DNA from: Myxococcus xanthus
GTDB taxonomy: Bacteria > Myxococcota > Myxococcia > Myxococcales > Myxococcaceae
Direction: 5' to 3'
DNA: 64,000 bases
Assembly: GCF_006402735.1 (NCBI RefSeq)
Contig: NZ_CP017174.1
Location: forward strand, 5,932,001 to 5,996,000
The position numbers and the translations under genes were made by a program. Below are positions 10,320 to 19,023 of the stretch, one piece after another. The notes beneath the pieces were generated by a model, which was not told where the DNA came from, did no database searches, and was given only the letters and a program-made list of their open reading frames with translations. Position 1 is the stretch's first letter. The number at the start of each line of letters is the position of its first letter.

Positions 10320-11257
10320 GGTGCCACCCCCAGTGCCGCGAGCGCCTTGTCCAGGCTCGCGGAGTCCTCGACGTTGAACAGCTCGATGTCCTTGGTGATG
10401 CGCTTGACCAGGCCCACCAGCACCTTGCCCGGCCCCAACTCGATGATGCGGGTGACGCCTTCGGCCTTCAGCGCCTCCACGCACTCAATCCAGCGCACCG
10501 GCGAGCTCACCTGCTCCAGGAGCAGCGGCACCACCCGCGACGCGTCCGCGTTGGGACGGGCCTCCACGTTGGTCACCACCGGCACGGACGGCGCGGACAC
10601 CTGGATGCGGCCCAGCACCTCCGCCAGCCGGGGCTGCACCGGCGACATCAGCGCGCAATGGAAGGGGGCGGACACCGGCAGGGGCATCACGCGCTTGGCG
10701 CCGGCCTCCTTGCACTTCACCCCGGCGCGCTCCACCGCCGCGACGTCACCGGCGATGACCGTCTGCTCGGGCGAGTTGTAGTTCGCCGGCGACACCACCT
10801 GCCCCTCGGCCGCCGCGTCGCAGGCCGCCTTCACCTTCTCCGGAACAAGGCCCAGCACCGCGGCCATGGCGCCCACGCCCGCGGGCACCGCCTCCTGCAT
10901 GAAGGTGCCGCGCGCGCGCACCGCCCGGGCAGCGTCGCCCAGGTCCAAGGCGCCCGCCGCCACCAGCGCCGAGTACTCGCCCAGCGAGTGCCCCGCCACG
11001 AAGGACGGCGCCGGCCCCCGCTTCGCGAACACCGCGTGCGCCGCCAGCGACACCGTGAGGATGGCCGGCTGGGTGTTGGCCGTGAGCTTCAGCGCCTCGT
11101 CCGGGCCCTCGAAACAGAGGGTGGAGAGCTTCTCCCCCAGGGCGGCGTCGACCGCGTCGAACACGGCCCGGGCCTCGGGGAAGTTCTCATACAGGTCCTT
11201 GCCCATCCCCACGGCCTGGCTGCCTTGCCCGGGGAACACGAACGCGACCTTCGACAT
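10316..11257 (-). CDS. fabD: Malonyl-CoA-ACP transacylase
   Basis: 313 residues. It starts SKVAFVFPGQGSQ, has the nucleophile Ser91 in GHSLGEYSAL and the partner His200 in APFHCALM. It loads malonate onto ACP. It follows plsX on the same strand after a 138-base gap; fabH, which usually lies between plsX and fabD in this cluster, is absent here. Its last bases overlap fabG. Confidence 0.96.
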   Translation of the reverse strand: MSKVAFVFPGQGSQAVGMGKDLYENFPEARAVFDAVDAALGEKLSTLCFEGPDEALKLTANTQPAILTVSLAAHAVFAKRGPAPSFVAGHSLGEYSALVAAGALDLGDAARAVRARGTFMQEAVPAGVGAMAAVLGLVPEKVKAACDAAAEGQVVSPANYNSPEQTVIAGDVAAVERAGVKCKEAGAKRVMPLPVSAPFHCALMSPVQPRLAEVLGRIQVSAPSVPVVTNVEARPNADASRVVPLLLEQVSSPVRWIECVEALKAEGVTRIIELGPGKVLVGLVKRITKDIELFNVEDSASLDKALAALGVAP

Positions 11258-11395
11258 GCGGACTCTGCCTCCTCTTCAGCGGCCGGGGCCGCAGGCTGGA
11301 CGCCCTGTTGCCGTACCTGAACAGGTTCAGCCAGCAATTTCCGCGAGGCGCCCCGCCACCAGCCCGAGGCGGCCTGCACGCTCCGGGCGAAGGCT

Positions 11396-12457
11396 CTAAT
11401 CGGAAACGCCCGCGTCTGTCGCTCTTTTTCCCTTCGGGTGGGTCGGAAGCCACGCTCCCGCGCGCCCGATGCAACGCGTCAACTCCGCCTGCACGCCCCC
11501 CTCCGCCATGGCCAGCGCCGCGCCCAGCGCGTTGAAGAGGGCCCGGGGCGTGGAGCGCCCATGCGCGACGATGCCCACCCCCTGGATGCCCAGCAGGGGT
11601 GCCCCGCCGTACTCGGCGTAGTCCACCACCCGGCGCAGCCCGGCCAGCGCGGGCTGGAGCAGCATCGCCCCCACCTTCTCCGCCAGCCCTCCGCGCCGCT
11701 CAATGGCCTGACGCAGCATGCCAATGACGCCCATGCCCACGCCCTCGGATGTCTTCAGGACGACGTTTCCGGTGAACCCGTCCGTCACCACCACCTGCAC
11801 CTCGCCGGAGAAGAGGTCCTTGCCCTCCACATAACCCACGAAGTCCAGATCCGAGCGCCGCAGCAGCTCACTGGCCTCCCGGGTGAGCGGCGTCCCCTTG
11901 GAGGACTCCTCTCCATTGGAGAGCACGGCCACCCGGGGCCGGGCCACGCCCATGCGCGCGCGCACGTAGGCCTCCCCCATGACCGCGAACTGGGCCAGGT
12001 GCGACGGCTTGCAGTCCACGTTGGCGCCCGCATCCAGGAGCAGGCACCGGCCGCCGCCCTTGAGCGCGGGGAAGAGCGCGGCGATGGCGGGACGCTCCAC
12101 GCCCGGCAGCCGTCCCAGCGTGAGCAGGCCCCCGGCCATGACGGCGCCGGAGTTGCCCGCCGAGACGAGCGCCTCCGCCCGGCCGTCCCGCACCAACTCG
12201 AAGCCCACCCGGAGGGAGGAGTCCCGCTTGCGGCGGAAGGCGGACGAGGCGTGCTCGTCCATCTCCACGACTTCAGAGGCGTGGTGGACCTGGAGGTTGG
12301 ACGGAGGCCGCAGCTTGCCCAGCAGGGGCGCCACCTTCGCCTCGTCCCCCACCAGGAACACCTCATGGCCGGGGTGGGCCCGCGCGAAGAGCACCCCACC
12401 CTCCACGGGGGCGGAGGGCGCGTGATCGCCGCCCATGGCATCCAGCACCAGCCTCAT
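11396..12457 (-). CDS. plsX: Phosphate acyltransferase PlsX
   Basis: 353 residues from the ATG reading MRLVLDAMGGDHAPS, the family's usual N-terminus, with GGAGAGGGTGGGG just upstream. Further hallmarks are SAGNSGAVMAGGL, the acidic LLDAGANVDCKP segment and VVTDGFTGNVVLKT. The enzyme makes acyl-phosphate from acyl-ACP, feeding PlsY in phospholipid synthesis. It is the first gene of the minus-strand lipid series. The usual upstream partner rpmF is present but turned around, so plsX must have its own promoter in the gap to 12899. Confidence 0.95.
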   Translation of the reverse strand: MRLVLDAMGGDHAPSAPVEGGVLFARAHPGHEVFLVGDEAKVAPLLGKLRPPSNLQVHHASEVVEMDEHASSAFRRKRDSSLRVGFELVRDGRAEALVSAGNSGAVMAGGLLTLGRLPGVERPAIAALFPALKGGGRCLLLDAGANVDCKPSHLAQFAVMGEAYVRARMGVARPRVAVLSNGEESSKGTPLTREASELLRRSDLDFVGYVEGKDLFSGEVQVVVTDGFTGNVVLKTSEGVGMGVIGMLRQAIERRGGLAEKVGAMLLQPALAGLRRVVDYAEYGGAPLLGIQGVGIVAHGRSTPRALFNALGAALAMAEGGVQAELTRCIGRAGAWLPTHPKGKRATDAGVSD

Positions 12458-12899
12458 CCCCACCCTCTCCTTGCCCGCCAGGCGTCCCGGCGGCTGTCGG
12501 TGTCGGTATCCCACCCGCCGGGGGGCGGGCGGCGCGCAGCACAGCAGGAACCCTCCAGGGGGGCAACGACTGGCTGACACGCCCTGGGGCACGGCCGAAG
12601 AATGGCGCCCACGCCATGGGCGTTGTCACCGGGCACCGTCCAGGATAGACGGTGCCCGGGAGATAACGGGCCCTCCCGCGTTGCCACATTGACTCGGGGG
12701 CTTCGAGCCGCTAGGGTCCGCCGCCTTCCGAAGCCGGACATGGAGTACGGGAGCCTTCGTGCGACCGCCCCAGACCGGTTTCGAGCAGAGAGTGTTGCGC
12801 ACGGAGCCGGGGACCCCGGCACAGCGCGAAAGACATTGGACTCAACCGGTCCGGACCGGCGCGAACGCTCCGGGTCGGGGTCGAATATAGAGGTGAGCC
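12458..12899. promoter_or_regulatory. Divergent intergenic region between plsX and rpmF
   Basis: 442 bases without a supported gene. It must hold the promoters of plsX (leftward) and rpmF (rightward). It contains a perfect 12-bp hairpin (12629-12659) and a smaller inverted repeat just beside it (about 12606-12622). The right end is less GC-rich (GAATATAGAGGTGA), giving the rpmF ribosome site GAGGTGA. No confident -35/-10 pair could be picked. Confidence 0.5.
12629..12659. promoter_or_regulatory. Perfect 12-bp inverted repeat in plsX leader region
   Basis: CCGGGCACCGTC (12629-12640) and GACGGTGCCCGG (12648-12659) are exact reverse complements with a 7-base loop. No T tract follows on either strand, so it is not a standard intrinsic terminator. 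It lies about 170 bases ahead of plsX and 240 ahead of rpmF. It may be an operator, an attenuator stem or a remnant; the role is unknown. Confidence 0.5.
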
Positions 12900-13088
12900 G
12901 TGGGTGTCCCCAAGAAGCGTACTTCGAAGATGCGTCGCGACCGCCGCCGTGCGGCCAACAACAACCTGCGGAGCGCCGTGCAGGTGACCAAGTGCCCGAA
13001 CTGCAAGGAGCCGGTGATGCCTCACCGCGCCTGCACGTCCTGTGGCCAGTACAAGGGCCGTGAAGTGGTCGCTCAGGCCGAGGCCTGA
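12900..13088 (+). CDS. rpmF: 50S ribosomal protein L32
   Basis: 62 residues, GTG start after GAGGTGA. It begins GVPKKRTSKMRRDRRRA, the conserved L32 N-terminus, and has the zinc-binding form with Cys32/Cys35 (CPNC) and Cys45/Cys48 (CTSC). It is a structural protein of the large ribosomal subunit. In most bacteria the order is yceD-rpmF-plsX on one strand; here rpmF alone is on the plus strand and converges on the yceD-like gene, with two hairpins between them. Confidence 0.95.
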   Translation: MGVPKKRTSKMRRDRRRAANNNLRSAVQVTKCPNCKEPVMPHRACTSCGQYKGREVVAQAEA

Positions 13089-13102
13089 CACACAGCCGCA
13101 TA

Positions 13103-13123
13103 CAGCGCCCTTCCCGGGCGCTG
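13103..13123 (+). terminator. Hairpin after rpmF
   Basis: CAGCGCCC (13103-13110), loop TTCCC, and GGGCGCTG (13116-13123) form a perfect 8-bp stem 15 bases after the rpmF stop. There is no T tract, but position and shape suit a terminator or 3'-end stabiliser for rpmF. Confidence 0.5.
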
Positions 13124-13134
13124 CGAAACACGAC

Positions 13135-13168
13135 GGGCCGCGTCTCCATTCTGTGGAGGCCGCGGCCC
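13135..13168. terminator. Second hairpin between convergent rpmF and yceD-like gene
   Basis: GGGCCGCG (13135-13142) pairs with CGCGGCCC (13161-13168), with an inner CTCCA/TGGAG stem around TTCTG. It is followed on the plus strand by TTGTCGTTT. It can act in both directions between the convergent genes. Confidence 0.55.
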
Positions 13169-13220
13169 TTGTCGTTTCAGGGCCCCCTCTCACGAGGCGG
13201 CCCTGCACTCCAGGCTCACT

Positions 13221-13823
13221 TCAGTTGCTGAGCTTGATGTTCTTCAGCGGCGCCAGCCGCGGGTCCGCAGGCCGGGTGTCACAGGTGCAGGCGACGTCGT
13301 TGCGGTTCGCGCCGCACTGCGAGCACAGGCCCTTGCAGTCGTCCCGGCACACGGCGTTCATCGGCAGGGCCAGCAGGAGCTGCTCCCGGACGATGGGGTC
13401 CAGGTTGATGGTCTTCCCGTCGAAGACTTCCTGATCCGCGTCGTCCATCTCGAAGGAGCCGCCAGACTCTCCCTGGCTACGCTCCTTCTTCTCCATGGCC
13501 TTCTCGTCGTCATCCTTGAAGTCGTCGCCCCGGGCCAGCGACTCCGGCACCAGGTTGAGCGTGAACTCCACGGGGACCTTCGTGGCCACGTCGGTGAGGC
13601 AGCGCTTGCAGGGGCTGGTGACGTCCACCGTGAAGCGCCCCTCCAGCAGCACGCCGCCGCTCAGCTTGCGCAGCGACGCCTTCAACGTCGCCGGGGCCGT
13701 TGCCCGGAATCCGGTATCCTCGCCGGAGGCAGCGCCTCCCAGCGTCTCACCGAGCAGCTCGAGATTGACGGGCTCCTCGAGCTTCAGCCCTGCGTCCTTG
13801 ATTTGATCAACCTTTACGAGCAT
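13221..13823 (-). CDS. DUF177 / YceD-family protein
   Basis: 200 residues. The central segment GRFTVDVTSPCKRCLTDV and the C-terminal CxxC-type cluster (CKGLCSQCGANRNDVACTC) match DUF177 proteins, which are usually encoded just before rpmF and are linked to 23S rRNA or L32 accumulation in some bacteria and plants. A DE/K-rich insertion lies about residues 105-135. GGAAG precedes the ATG. Here the gene faces rpmF rather than leading into it. Confidence 0.85.
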   Translation of the reverse strand: MLVKVDQIKDAGLKLEEPVNLELLGETLGGAASGEDTGFRATAPATLKASLRKLSGGVLLEGRFTVDVTSPCKRCLTDVATKVPVEFTLNLVPESLARGDDFKDDDEKAMEKKERSQGESGGSFEMDDADQEVFDGKTINLDPIVREQLLLALPMNAVCRDDCKGLCSQCGANRNDVACTCDTRPADPRLAPLKNIKLSN

Positions 13824-13986
13824 TTACGCTACTTCCAGGCGAAAAGGGGCGCGCAACATAGAGGGCGGCCCCTCCAGCGTCAACACGCCGTCATGCAACA
13901 CCGCCACGAAGATGTCACCGCGCCGTCACCCCCGATGGGCCGGCCTTCGTGGATTCTCTCGATAACGTTTGGATAGGTTCGAATCG

Positions 13987-14922
13987 ATGCACGCACACGG
14001 CTGGCGGTTGCGCGGGTGGGCCCTGCTCCTGGTGCTGGGCCTGGGTGCCCAACCGGGCTGGAGCCGGCCCCTCTTCCCTGAGCCTGTTCTCTCGCAGCTC
14101 GGCCCGGCCAGTCCGGCCATCACCGAGGCCCGCGAGCAGTTCGACCAGGGCGAATTCGAAGACGCACGTCGCACCCTCCTGGAAGGCCTGGATGCGCCGG
14201 ACCTGACGGATGATCAGCTGGTGGAGATGTACCGCCTGCTGGGCCTCACGGCCCTCTACCTGGGGGACGAGCCCCAGGCGCGCGACGCCTACGAGAAGCT
14301 GCTCCAGGCCCGGCCGGACTACGAGCTCCCCCGCAGCTCCCCGCCCAAGCTGCGCGCCCTCTACGCGCGCATCCGCGAGGACATCAAGAGCCGGCGCGTC
14401 CGCCCCGTCACCCTGGACGCGGACCCCATCCCTGATCCGCCGGGTGGCGAGCCCGTCGTCGTGGAGGCCACCATCCAGGACCTGGCGCTGGGCGCCCGCG
14501 CGCGCCTCTTCTACCGGCGCGCCGGTGACGAGGCCTACAACTCGGTGGACTTCGCGCGTGAGCGAGGCCCCGACGGCCGCCCCCGCGAGCGCTACCGCGC
14601 GGTGCTGCCGGCCTACGAGGTACCCACCGAGGCCGAGGCCTACGAGATGGAGTACTACTTCGAGGTCGCGGACGCGGCGCAGCGCCGGCTCGCGGGCCGG
14701 GGAGACTCCTTCCAGCCGCTCATCTTCCAGGTGGCGCCCCGGGCCGTGCGCGCCGGCGCCGCCGCCGACCCGTCCTCCCGCCCCTGGTACAAGAGCCCCT
14801 GGCTCTGGGTGGGCGTGGGCGCGGTGGCCATTGGCGCCACCGCCGGCATCGTGGCGCTGACCTCCGGCGAAGAGCGGGGCCGCGTTCCCATCACCATCCG
14901 CGTGGAGCCCCCCGCCCCATGA
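13987..14922 (+). CDS. Exported TPR-like protein with C-terminal membrane segment
   Basis: 311 residues. I take the ATG at 13987, which has GGATAGG nine bases ahead and gives a signal peptide (LRGWALLLVLGLGAQPGWS). Residues about 40-110 look like two helical TPR-type repeats (EAREQFDQGEFEDARRTLLE, then LGLTALYLGDEPQARDAYEK). A middle domain (about 150-250) looks beta-rich. A hydrophobic stretch near 280-300 (WLWVGVGAVAIGATAGIVAL) could anchor it. The stop overlaps the following lipoprotein gene (ATGA), so the two products probably work together in the envelope. No specific function recognised. Confidence 0.7.
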   Translation: MHAHGWRLRGWALLLVLGLGAQPGWSRPLFPEPVLSQLGPASPAITEAREQFDQGEFEDARRTLLEGLDAPDLTDDQLVEMYRLLGLTALYLGDEPQARDAYEKLLQARPDYELPRSSPPKLRALYARIREDIKSRRVRPVTLDADPIPDPPGGEPVVVEATIQDLALGARARLFYRRAGDEAYNSVDFARERGPDGRPRERYRAVLPAYEVPTEAEAYEMEYYFEVADAAQRRLAGRGDSFQPLIFQVAPRAVRAGAAADPSSRPWYKSPWLWVGVGAVAIGATAGIVALTSGEERGRVPITIRVEPPAP

Positions 14923-15422
14923 GCCTGCGCCTCCTGTTTCCCCTGCTGTTGCTCGGCCTTGGAGCGTGCGGCCCTGACGCCGAGCCTGCGGGCCGCTTTC
15001 CGCTCGCCCTGACGCTGGAGCGCGCGGTGGCCAACGACGTCCAGGCCCTGCAGGTGGCCGTGGTGACGCGGGGCTCCAGCCGCAGCTGCACCGAGATTCA
15101 GCGCACGTGCCTGGGCACCCAGGTGCGGCGTGACGACCTGGTGGTGCTGAAGGACGCCCAGGGCCGCGAGGGCCGGGCCCTCCGCTTCCCGGTGGACCTG
15201 GCGGCCCTCCAGTCGGGTGGAAGCCTGGAGCTGGCGGTGGACGTGCCGGTGGGCCGAGATTACGCGCTCGTCATCGAGGCGATCACCACGGGGACCCCGC
15301 CCGGCTTCCTGGGGAGTTCGTGCAACTACCTCCGAGAGGTCAACGCGGGCGACAACGCCCCGGTGATTGCCGCGCCCCTGACGCTGACCGGTGGAGATTG
15401 CAACCCGTCCATCGCGCCCTGA
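14919..15422 (+). CDS. Putative lipoprotein of unknown function
   Basis: 167 residues. The N-terminus MSLRLLFPLLLLGLGACG is a lipoprotein signal with lipobox LGAC. The mature part has four more cysteines (one pair in SCTEIQRTCLG, then SSCNYLREVNAGD and GGDCNPS) that could form disulfides. It overlaps the preceding TPR-like gene by four bases and precedes the two-component pair. It is not assigned to a family. Confidence 0.7.
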   Translation: MSLRLLFPLLLLGLGACGPDAEPAGRFPLALTLERAVANDVQALQVAVVTRGSSRSCTEIQRTCLGTQVRRDDLVVLKDAQGREGRALRFPVDLAALQSGGSLELAVDVPVGRDYALVIEAITTGTPPGFLGSSCNYLREVNAGDNAPVIAAPLTLTGGDCNPSIAP

Positions 15423-15447
15423 GCGCGGAGGGACTCAAGAGGACTTC

Positions 15448-16128
15448 ATGTCGCGCATCCTGATTATCGAGGACGAGCAGGACCTGGCTGGCCTCGTCGA
15501 CTACAACCTGCGGGCCGCGGGCTTCGAAACGGAGACGGCCAACACCGGCGCGAGCGGGCTCGCCAAGGCGCGCGCGCATCCGCCAGACCTGGTGCTGCTG
15601 GACCTGATGCTGCCGGACGTGGCGGGCAGCGAGGTGCTGCGCATGCTCAAGGCGGACACCGAGCTGCGCAAGGCGTCCGTCATCATCGTCAGCGCGAAGG
15701 GCCAGGAGTCCGACCGGGTGCAGGGCCTGGAGCTGGGCGCCGACGACTACGTGGTGAAGCCCTTCTCCGTCCGCGAACTCCTCCTGCGCGTCAAGGCCGT
15801 GCTGCGCCGCGCGGACGCGGAGGACGGGCCCGCCGCGGTGCTCGCCTCCGGTGACATCAGCCTGGACACCACCCGCCACCAGGTGCGCGTGAAGGGCGAA
15901 GAGGTGCTCCTCACCGCGCTGGAGTTCCGCCTGCTGCGCACGCTGCTGGAGCGCTCGGACCGGGTGCAGACGCGCGAGGTGCTGCTGTCGGACGTCTGGG
16001 GCATCCAGGCGGAGATCCACACCCGCACCGTGGACACGCACATCAAGCGGCTGCGCGAGAAGCTGGGCCCCGCTGGGGACATCATCGAGACGGTGCGCGG
16101 CGTGGGCTACAAGCTCAGCCCTCCGTGA
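15448..16128 (+). CDS. OmpR/PhoB-family response regulator
   Basis: 226 residues. Receiver domain with Glu8/Asp9 in IIEDE, phospho-acceptor Asp52 in LLDLMLPD and Lys in DDYVVKPFSVREL; then a winged-helix DNA-binding domain (about 130-225) ending VRGVGYKLSPP. I use the ATG reading MSRILIIEDEQD, preceded by GAGGA, rather than a start 19 codons earlier. It is paired with the histidine kinase 13 bases downstream. The sequence resembles PhoB/PhoP regulators of phosphate starvation, but targets cannot be told from here. Confidence 0.9.
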   Translation: MSRILIIEDEQDLAGLVDYNLRAAGFETETANTGASGLAKARAHPPDLVLLDLMLPDVAGSEVLRMLKADTELRKASVIIVSAKGQESDRVQGLELGADDYVVKPFSVRELLLRVKAVLRRADAEDGPAAVLASGDISLDTTRHQVRVKGEEVLLTALEFRLLRTLLERSDRVQTREVLLSDVWGIQAEIHTRTVDTHIKRLREKLGPAGDIIETVRGVGYKLSPP

Positions 16129-16141
16129 GGCCGCCCCGCCC

Positions 16142-17506
16142 ATGCCCCTGCGCGCCACACTCCTCCCGCTCCTGCTGCCCGCCGTCGTCGTCGCGACGCT
16201 CGTCGCCATCCTCGACGGGCCGAAGGAGGTCGTCGCCGCGGCGCTCGTCGCGCTCGCCGGCTCCCTCATGTCCCTGGGCATGAGCCGCGGAACGCTGCAG
16301 CGGCAGCTCGACCTGCTTGCCCGCCACACGCGGGACCGCGCCGAGGGGGGCCCCTCTACCGCGCCCTCCGTTGTCCCCGAGCGGCTGGACGAGGTGGCCG
16401 GGCTCGAAGGCGCCATCGACTCGCTGCACGCCCAGCTGTCCGCGCGCAACACGGCGCTTACCCAGGAGGCGCGCACCCTCACCGCCGTGATGGACGGCAT
16501 GACGGAAAGCATCTGGGTGACGGACGAAGAAGGCACGGTGGTGCGCCACAACGACGCCCTCCGGGCCATGCTGGCATCCACGGGCAGCCCGCTCACCGGC
16601 CAGCGCCCCCTGGCCCTCATCCGGAACGAGGCGCTGCACGACGCCGTGATGCGCGCCTGCCGGGAGAGCGCATCCAGCCACCTGGAGCTCACGCTGGACG
16701 GCCTCTTCCCGCGCACGCTCTCCATCCGGGTGACGCCGCTGGCCAAGGACTTGCCGGGCAGCGCCGCCGTCTTCCACGACGTCACCGAGCTGCGCCGGTT
16801 GGAGAAGGTGCGCAAGGACTTCGTGGCCAACGTGTCGCACGAGCTGCGCACGCCGATTACCGCCGTCCGAGGCTACGCGGAGACGCTCCAGGGCGGCGCC
16901 CTCAATGACCCCGTCATGGCGCCGAAGATGGTGGAAATCATCCACCGCCAGTCCGAACGCCTGTCCGAGCTGGTGGAGGACCTGCTGGAGCTGTCCCGCC
17001 TGGAGTCGCGCGAGGTGAGCCTGAAGCTCGCCCGCGTCACCCTGGCCGACGCCGCCGCCCGCGCCGCCGACACCGTGCGCCCCAAGGCCGAGGGCAAGGG
17101 CCAGGTCATTTCACTCCATGTCCCCCAAAATCTACTCGCGGTGGGGGACACCCGGGCCGTGGAGCAGGTGCTGCTCAACCTGCTGGACAACGCGGTGAAG
17201 TACACGCCCGCGGGTGGCCGTGTGGATGTTTACGGTGCGTGCGAGGGAGGCCGCTGCGTGGTGCGGGTGAAGGACACGGGGGTGGGCATCGAGGCCAAGC
17301 ACCTGTCGCGCATCTTCGAGCGCTTCTACCGGGTGGACAAGGGCCGCAGCCGGGACATGGGCGGTACCGGCCTGGGGCTCGCCATCGTCAAGCACCTGCT
17401 TCAGGCCATGGATGGCGAGGTCAAGGTGGAGAGTCAACCCAACGAGGGGAGCACCTTCACCATTTTTCTGCCCCTGGCGGCTTCATCGAGCGCGGCGACA
17501 GGGTAG
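16142..17506 (+). CDS. PhoR-like sensor histidine kinase
   Basis: 454 residues. Two closely spaced hydrophobic segments at the N-terminus (about 5-23 and 29-46) leave almost no periplasmic loop, as in PhoR. A PAS-like domain follows (about 110-215), then HisKA with His233 in FVANVSHELRTPITAV, and an ATPase domain with DNAVKYTPAGG, DTGVGI and GTGLGLAIVKHLL. The lack of a large sensor loop suggests it reads an internal or protein signal. It is the partner of the regulator just upstream. Confidence 0.9.
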   Translation: MPLRATLLPLLLPAVVVATLVAILDGPKEVVAAALVALAGSLMSLGMSRGTLQRQLDLLARHTRDRAEGGPSTAPSVVPERLDEVAGLEGAIDSLHAQLSARNTALTQEARTLTAVMDGMTESIWVTDEEGTVVRHNDALRAMLASTGSPLTGQRPLALIRNEALHDAVMRACRESASSHLELTLDGLFPRTLSIRVTPLAKDLPGSAAVFHDVTELRRLEKVRKDFVANVSHELRTPITAVRGYAETLQGGALNDPVMAPKMVEIIHRQSERLSELVEDLLELSRLESREVSLKLARVTLADAAARAADTVRPKAEGKGQVISLHVPQNLLAVGDTRAVEQVLLNLLDNAVKYTPAGGRVDVYGACEGGRCVVRVKDTGVGIEAKHLSRIFERFYRVDKGRSRDMGGTGLGLAIVKHLLQAMDGEVKVESQPNEGSTFTIFLPLAASSSAATG

Positions 17507-17518
17507 GATGGGGTGACC

Positions 17519-18463
17519 ATGCGGGTCGCCATCCTCGCGGACATCCACGGGAATCTTCCTGCCTGCGAGGCCGTCCTCGAGGACATCGCGCGCTCTGTGG
17601 CGCCCGACTACATCGTCGCGGCCGGTGACCTGGCGCTGCGTGGCGCCCATCCCCGGGAGACGGTGGACCTGCTCTTCGACCGGTGTGACTCCGTCCTGAT
17701 GGGCAACACCGACTGCTACCTGGCGGGCAACTACCTGGGCGGCGCCTACCGGGAGAAGGACCACTGGAAGACGGAGCTGCTGCGCTGGACGCGGGACCAG
17801 TTGGGCGGCGCGCTGCTGGAAAAGCTGGGCGCCCTGCCCTTCTCCGTGCGCTACACGCCGCGCAAGGGCCAGGACCTCTTCGTCTGCCACGCCAACCCGC
17901 GCAACCTCGAGGAGTCGCTGGACCCCACGTTGGATGACGTCGCGGTCCGCCGCTTCTTCAGCCACCTGGACGCGGCGGCCTGCGCCTTCGGGCACCTGCA
18001 CTTCCCCTACCGCCGCCGCGTGGGCCGCATGCTCATCGCGGACGTGGCCAGCGCGGGCATCCCCCGGGATGGCGATTTGCGCCCCGCCTACGGCGTCTTC
18101 ACCTTCACGCCCAAGGGCTGGCGGGTGCAGATTCGCCGGGTGCGCTACCCGGTGCGCAAGGCCACCCAGGCCCTCACCGCGCGCCGCGTCCCTGGCGGGC
18201 CGCTGCTGGTCCACAAGCTGGTGGAGGCGCGCTACCGCCACCACAACGCGCTGATGGAGGCCGCGCGGCGCCACTCCGGCCTGCCGCCGCCGGGCCCGGT
18301 GCTCCGCCCGCCGCCGGGGGCCGCCTCGCGCGCCGCGGCCACGCCCATGGACAGTCGCCCCTCCCCGGAGGTCGACCCCGCCTCGTTGCCCACGGACCTG
18401 GACGGCACCGTGACGGGCGCGGCGCCGCTACCCCTGGACGCGCTCAACGATTTTGAAGGGTAG
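17519..18463 (+). CDS. Calcineurin-like metallophosphoesterase
   Basis: 314 residues. Metal-binding motifs appear in order: LADIHGN (Asp8, His10), AAGDLAL (Asp37), MGNTD (Asn63), CHANP and FGHLHF, the last where related enzymes have GHTH. This is the YfcE/ApaH-like class of phosphodiesterases or phosphatases; the substrate is unknown. The C-terminal 70 residues are Pro/Ala-rich and lack domain character. It lies 12 bases after the kinase gene and may belong to the same transcript. An in-frame GTG two codons upstream is an alternative start. Confidence 0.85.
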   Translation: MRVAILADIHGNLPACEAVLEDIARSVAPDYIVAAGDLALRGAHPRETVDLLFDRCDSVLMGNTDCYLAGNYLGGAYREKDHWKTELLRWTRDQLGGALLEKLGALPFSVRYTPRKGQDLFVCHANPRNLEESLDPTLDDVAVRRFFSHLDAAACAFGHLHFPYRRRVGRMLIADVASAGIPRDGDLRPAYGVFTFTPKGWRVQIRRVRYPVRKATQALTARRVPGGPLLVHKLVEARYRHHNALMEAARRHSGLPPPGPVLRPPPGAASRAAATPMDSRPSPEVDPASLPTDLDGTVTGAAPLPLDALNDFEG

Positions 18464-18522
18464 ACGTTGTCGCCAGTCCGTTGCTTGCGCGGGGACGCCG
18501 GGAGTGATTCACGGCGCTCACC

Positions 18523-19017
18523 ATGTCCGCACGCGAGCTCCCGCTGCTGTTCATCCGCCACGCCGTCGCGGAGGACTCTCACGTCCTGGGCGATGAGGCG
18601 CGCGCCCTCACCCCGGAAGGCCGCGCCGCCTTCCGCCACCACGCACGCAAGCTGGCACGCCTCACGCCACTGCGCGGCATCATCACCAGTCCGCTGGTGC
18701 GCGCCGTCCAGACGGCGGAGCTGCTCGCCGAGGCCTTCGGCGTGTCCGGCGTGGAGGTCCACCCCGCCCTGCTGCCCCAGCGCGGCGCGCACAAGCGCAT
18801 CGTCGACCTGGGCCGCGAGCGCGGCGCGGGCTGGGCCCTGGTGGGCCACAACCCCTCGCTGGAGCGCGCGGCCATTCGCGCCCTGGAGCAGGAGCTGCCG
18901 GACAAGCTGCGCAAGGGCGCGGCGCTAGCGCTCCATCCCCTGAAGAACGGCGGCTTCACGCTCGCGTGGTGGGCCACGCCGGGCAAGCCCGTGAAGCGCC
19001 CCGGCGACCTGCGCTGA
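18523..19017 (+). CDS. sixA: SixA-like phosphohistidine phosphatase
   Basis: 164 residues, histidine-phosphatase fold. The catalytic RHG-type motif is LLFIRHAVAED (Arg12, His13), followed by TSPLVRAVQTAELLAE and VGHNPSLE, which supplies the second His. SixA proteins remove phosphate from phosphohistidine in Hpt or PTS proteins. It follows the metallophosphoesterase by 59 bases and converges on the DUF1634 gene, leaving only six bases. Confidence 0.82.
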   Translation: MSARELPLLFIRHAVAEDSHVLGDEARALTPEGRAAFRHHARKLARLTPLRGIITSPLVRAVQTAELLAEAFGVSGVEVHPALLPQRGAHKRIVDLGRERGAGWALVGHNPSLERAAIRALEQELPDKLRKGAALALHPLKNGGFTLAWWATPGKPVKRPGDLR

Positions 19018-19023
19018 CGCGCC

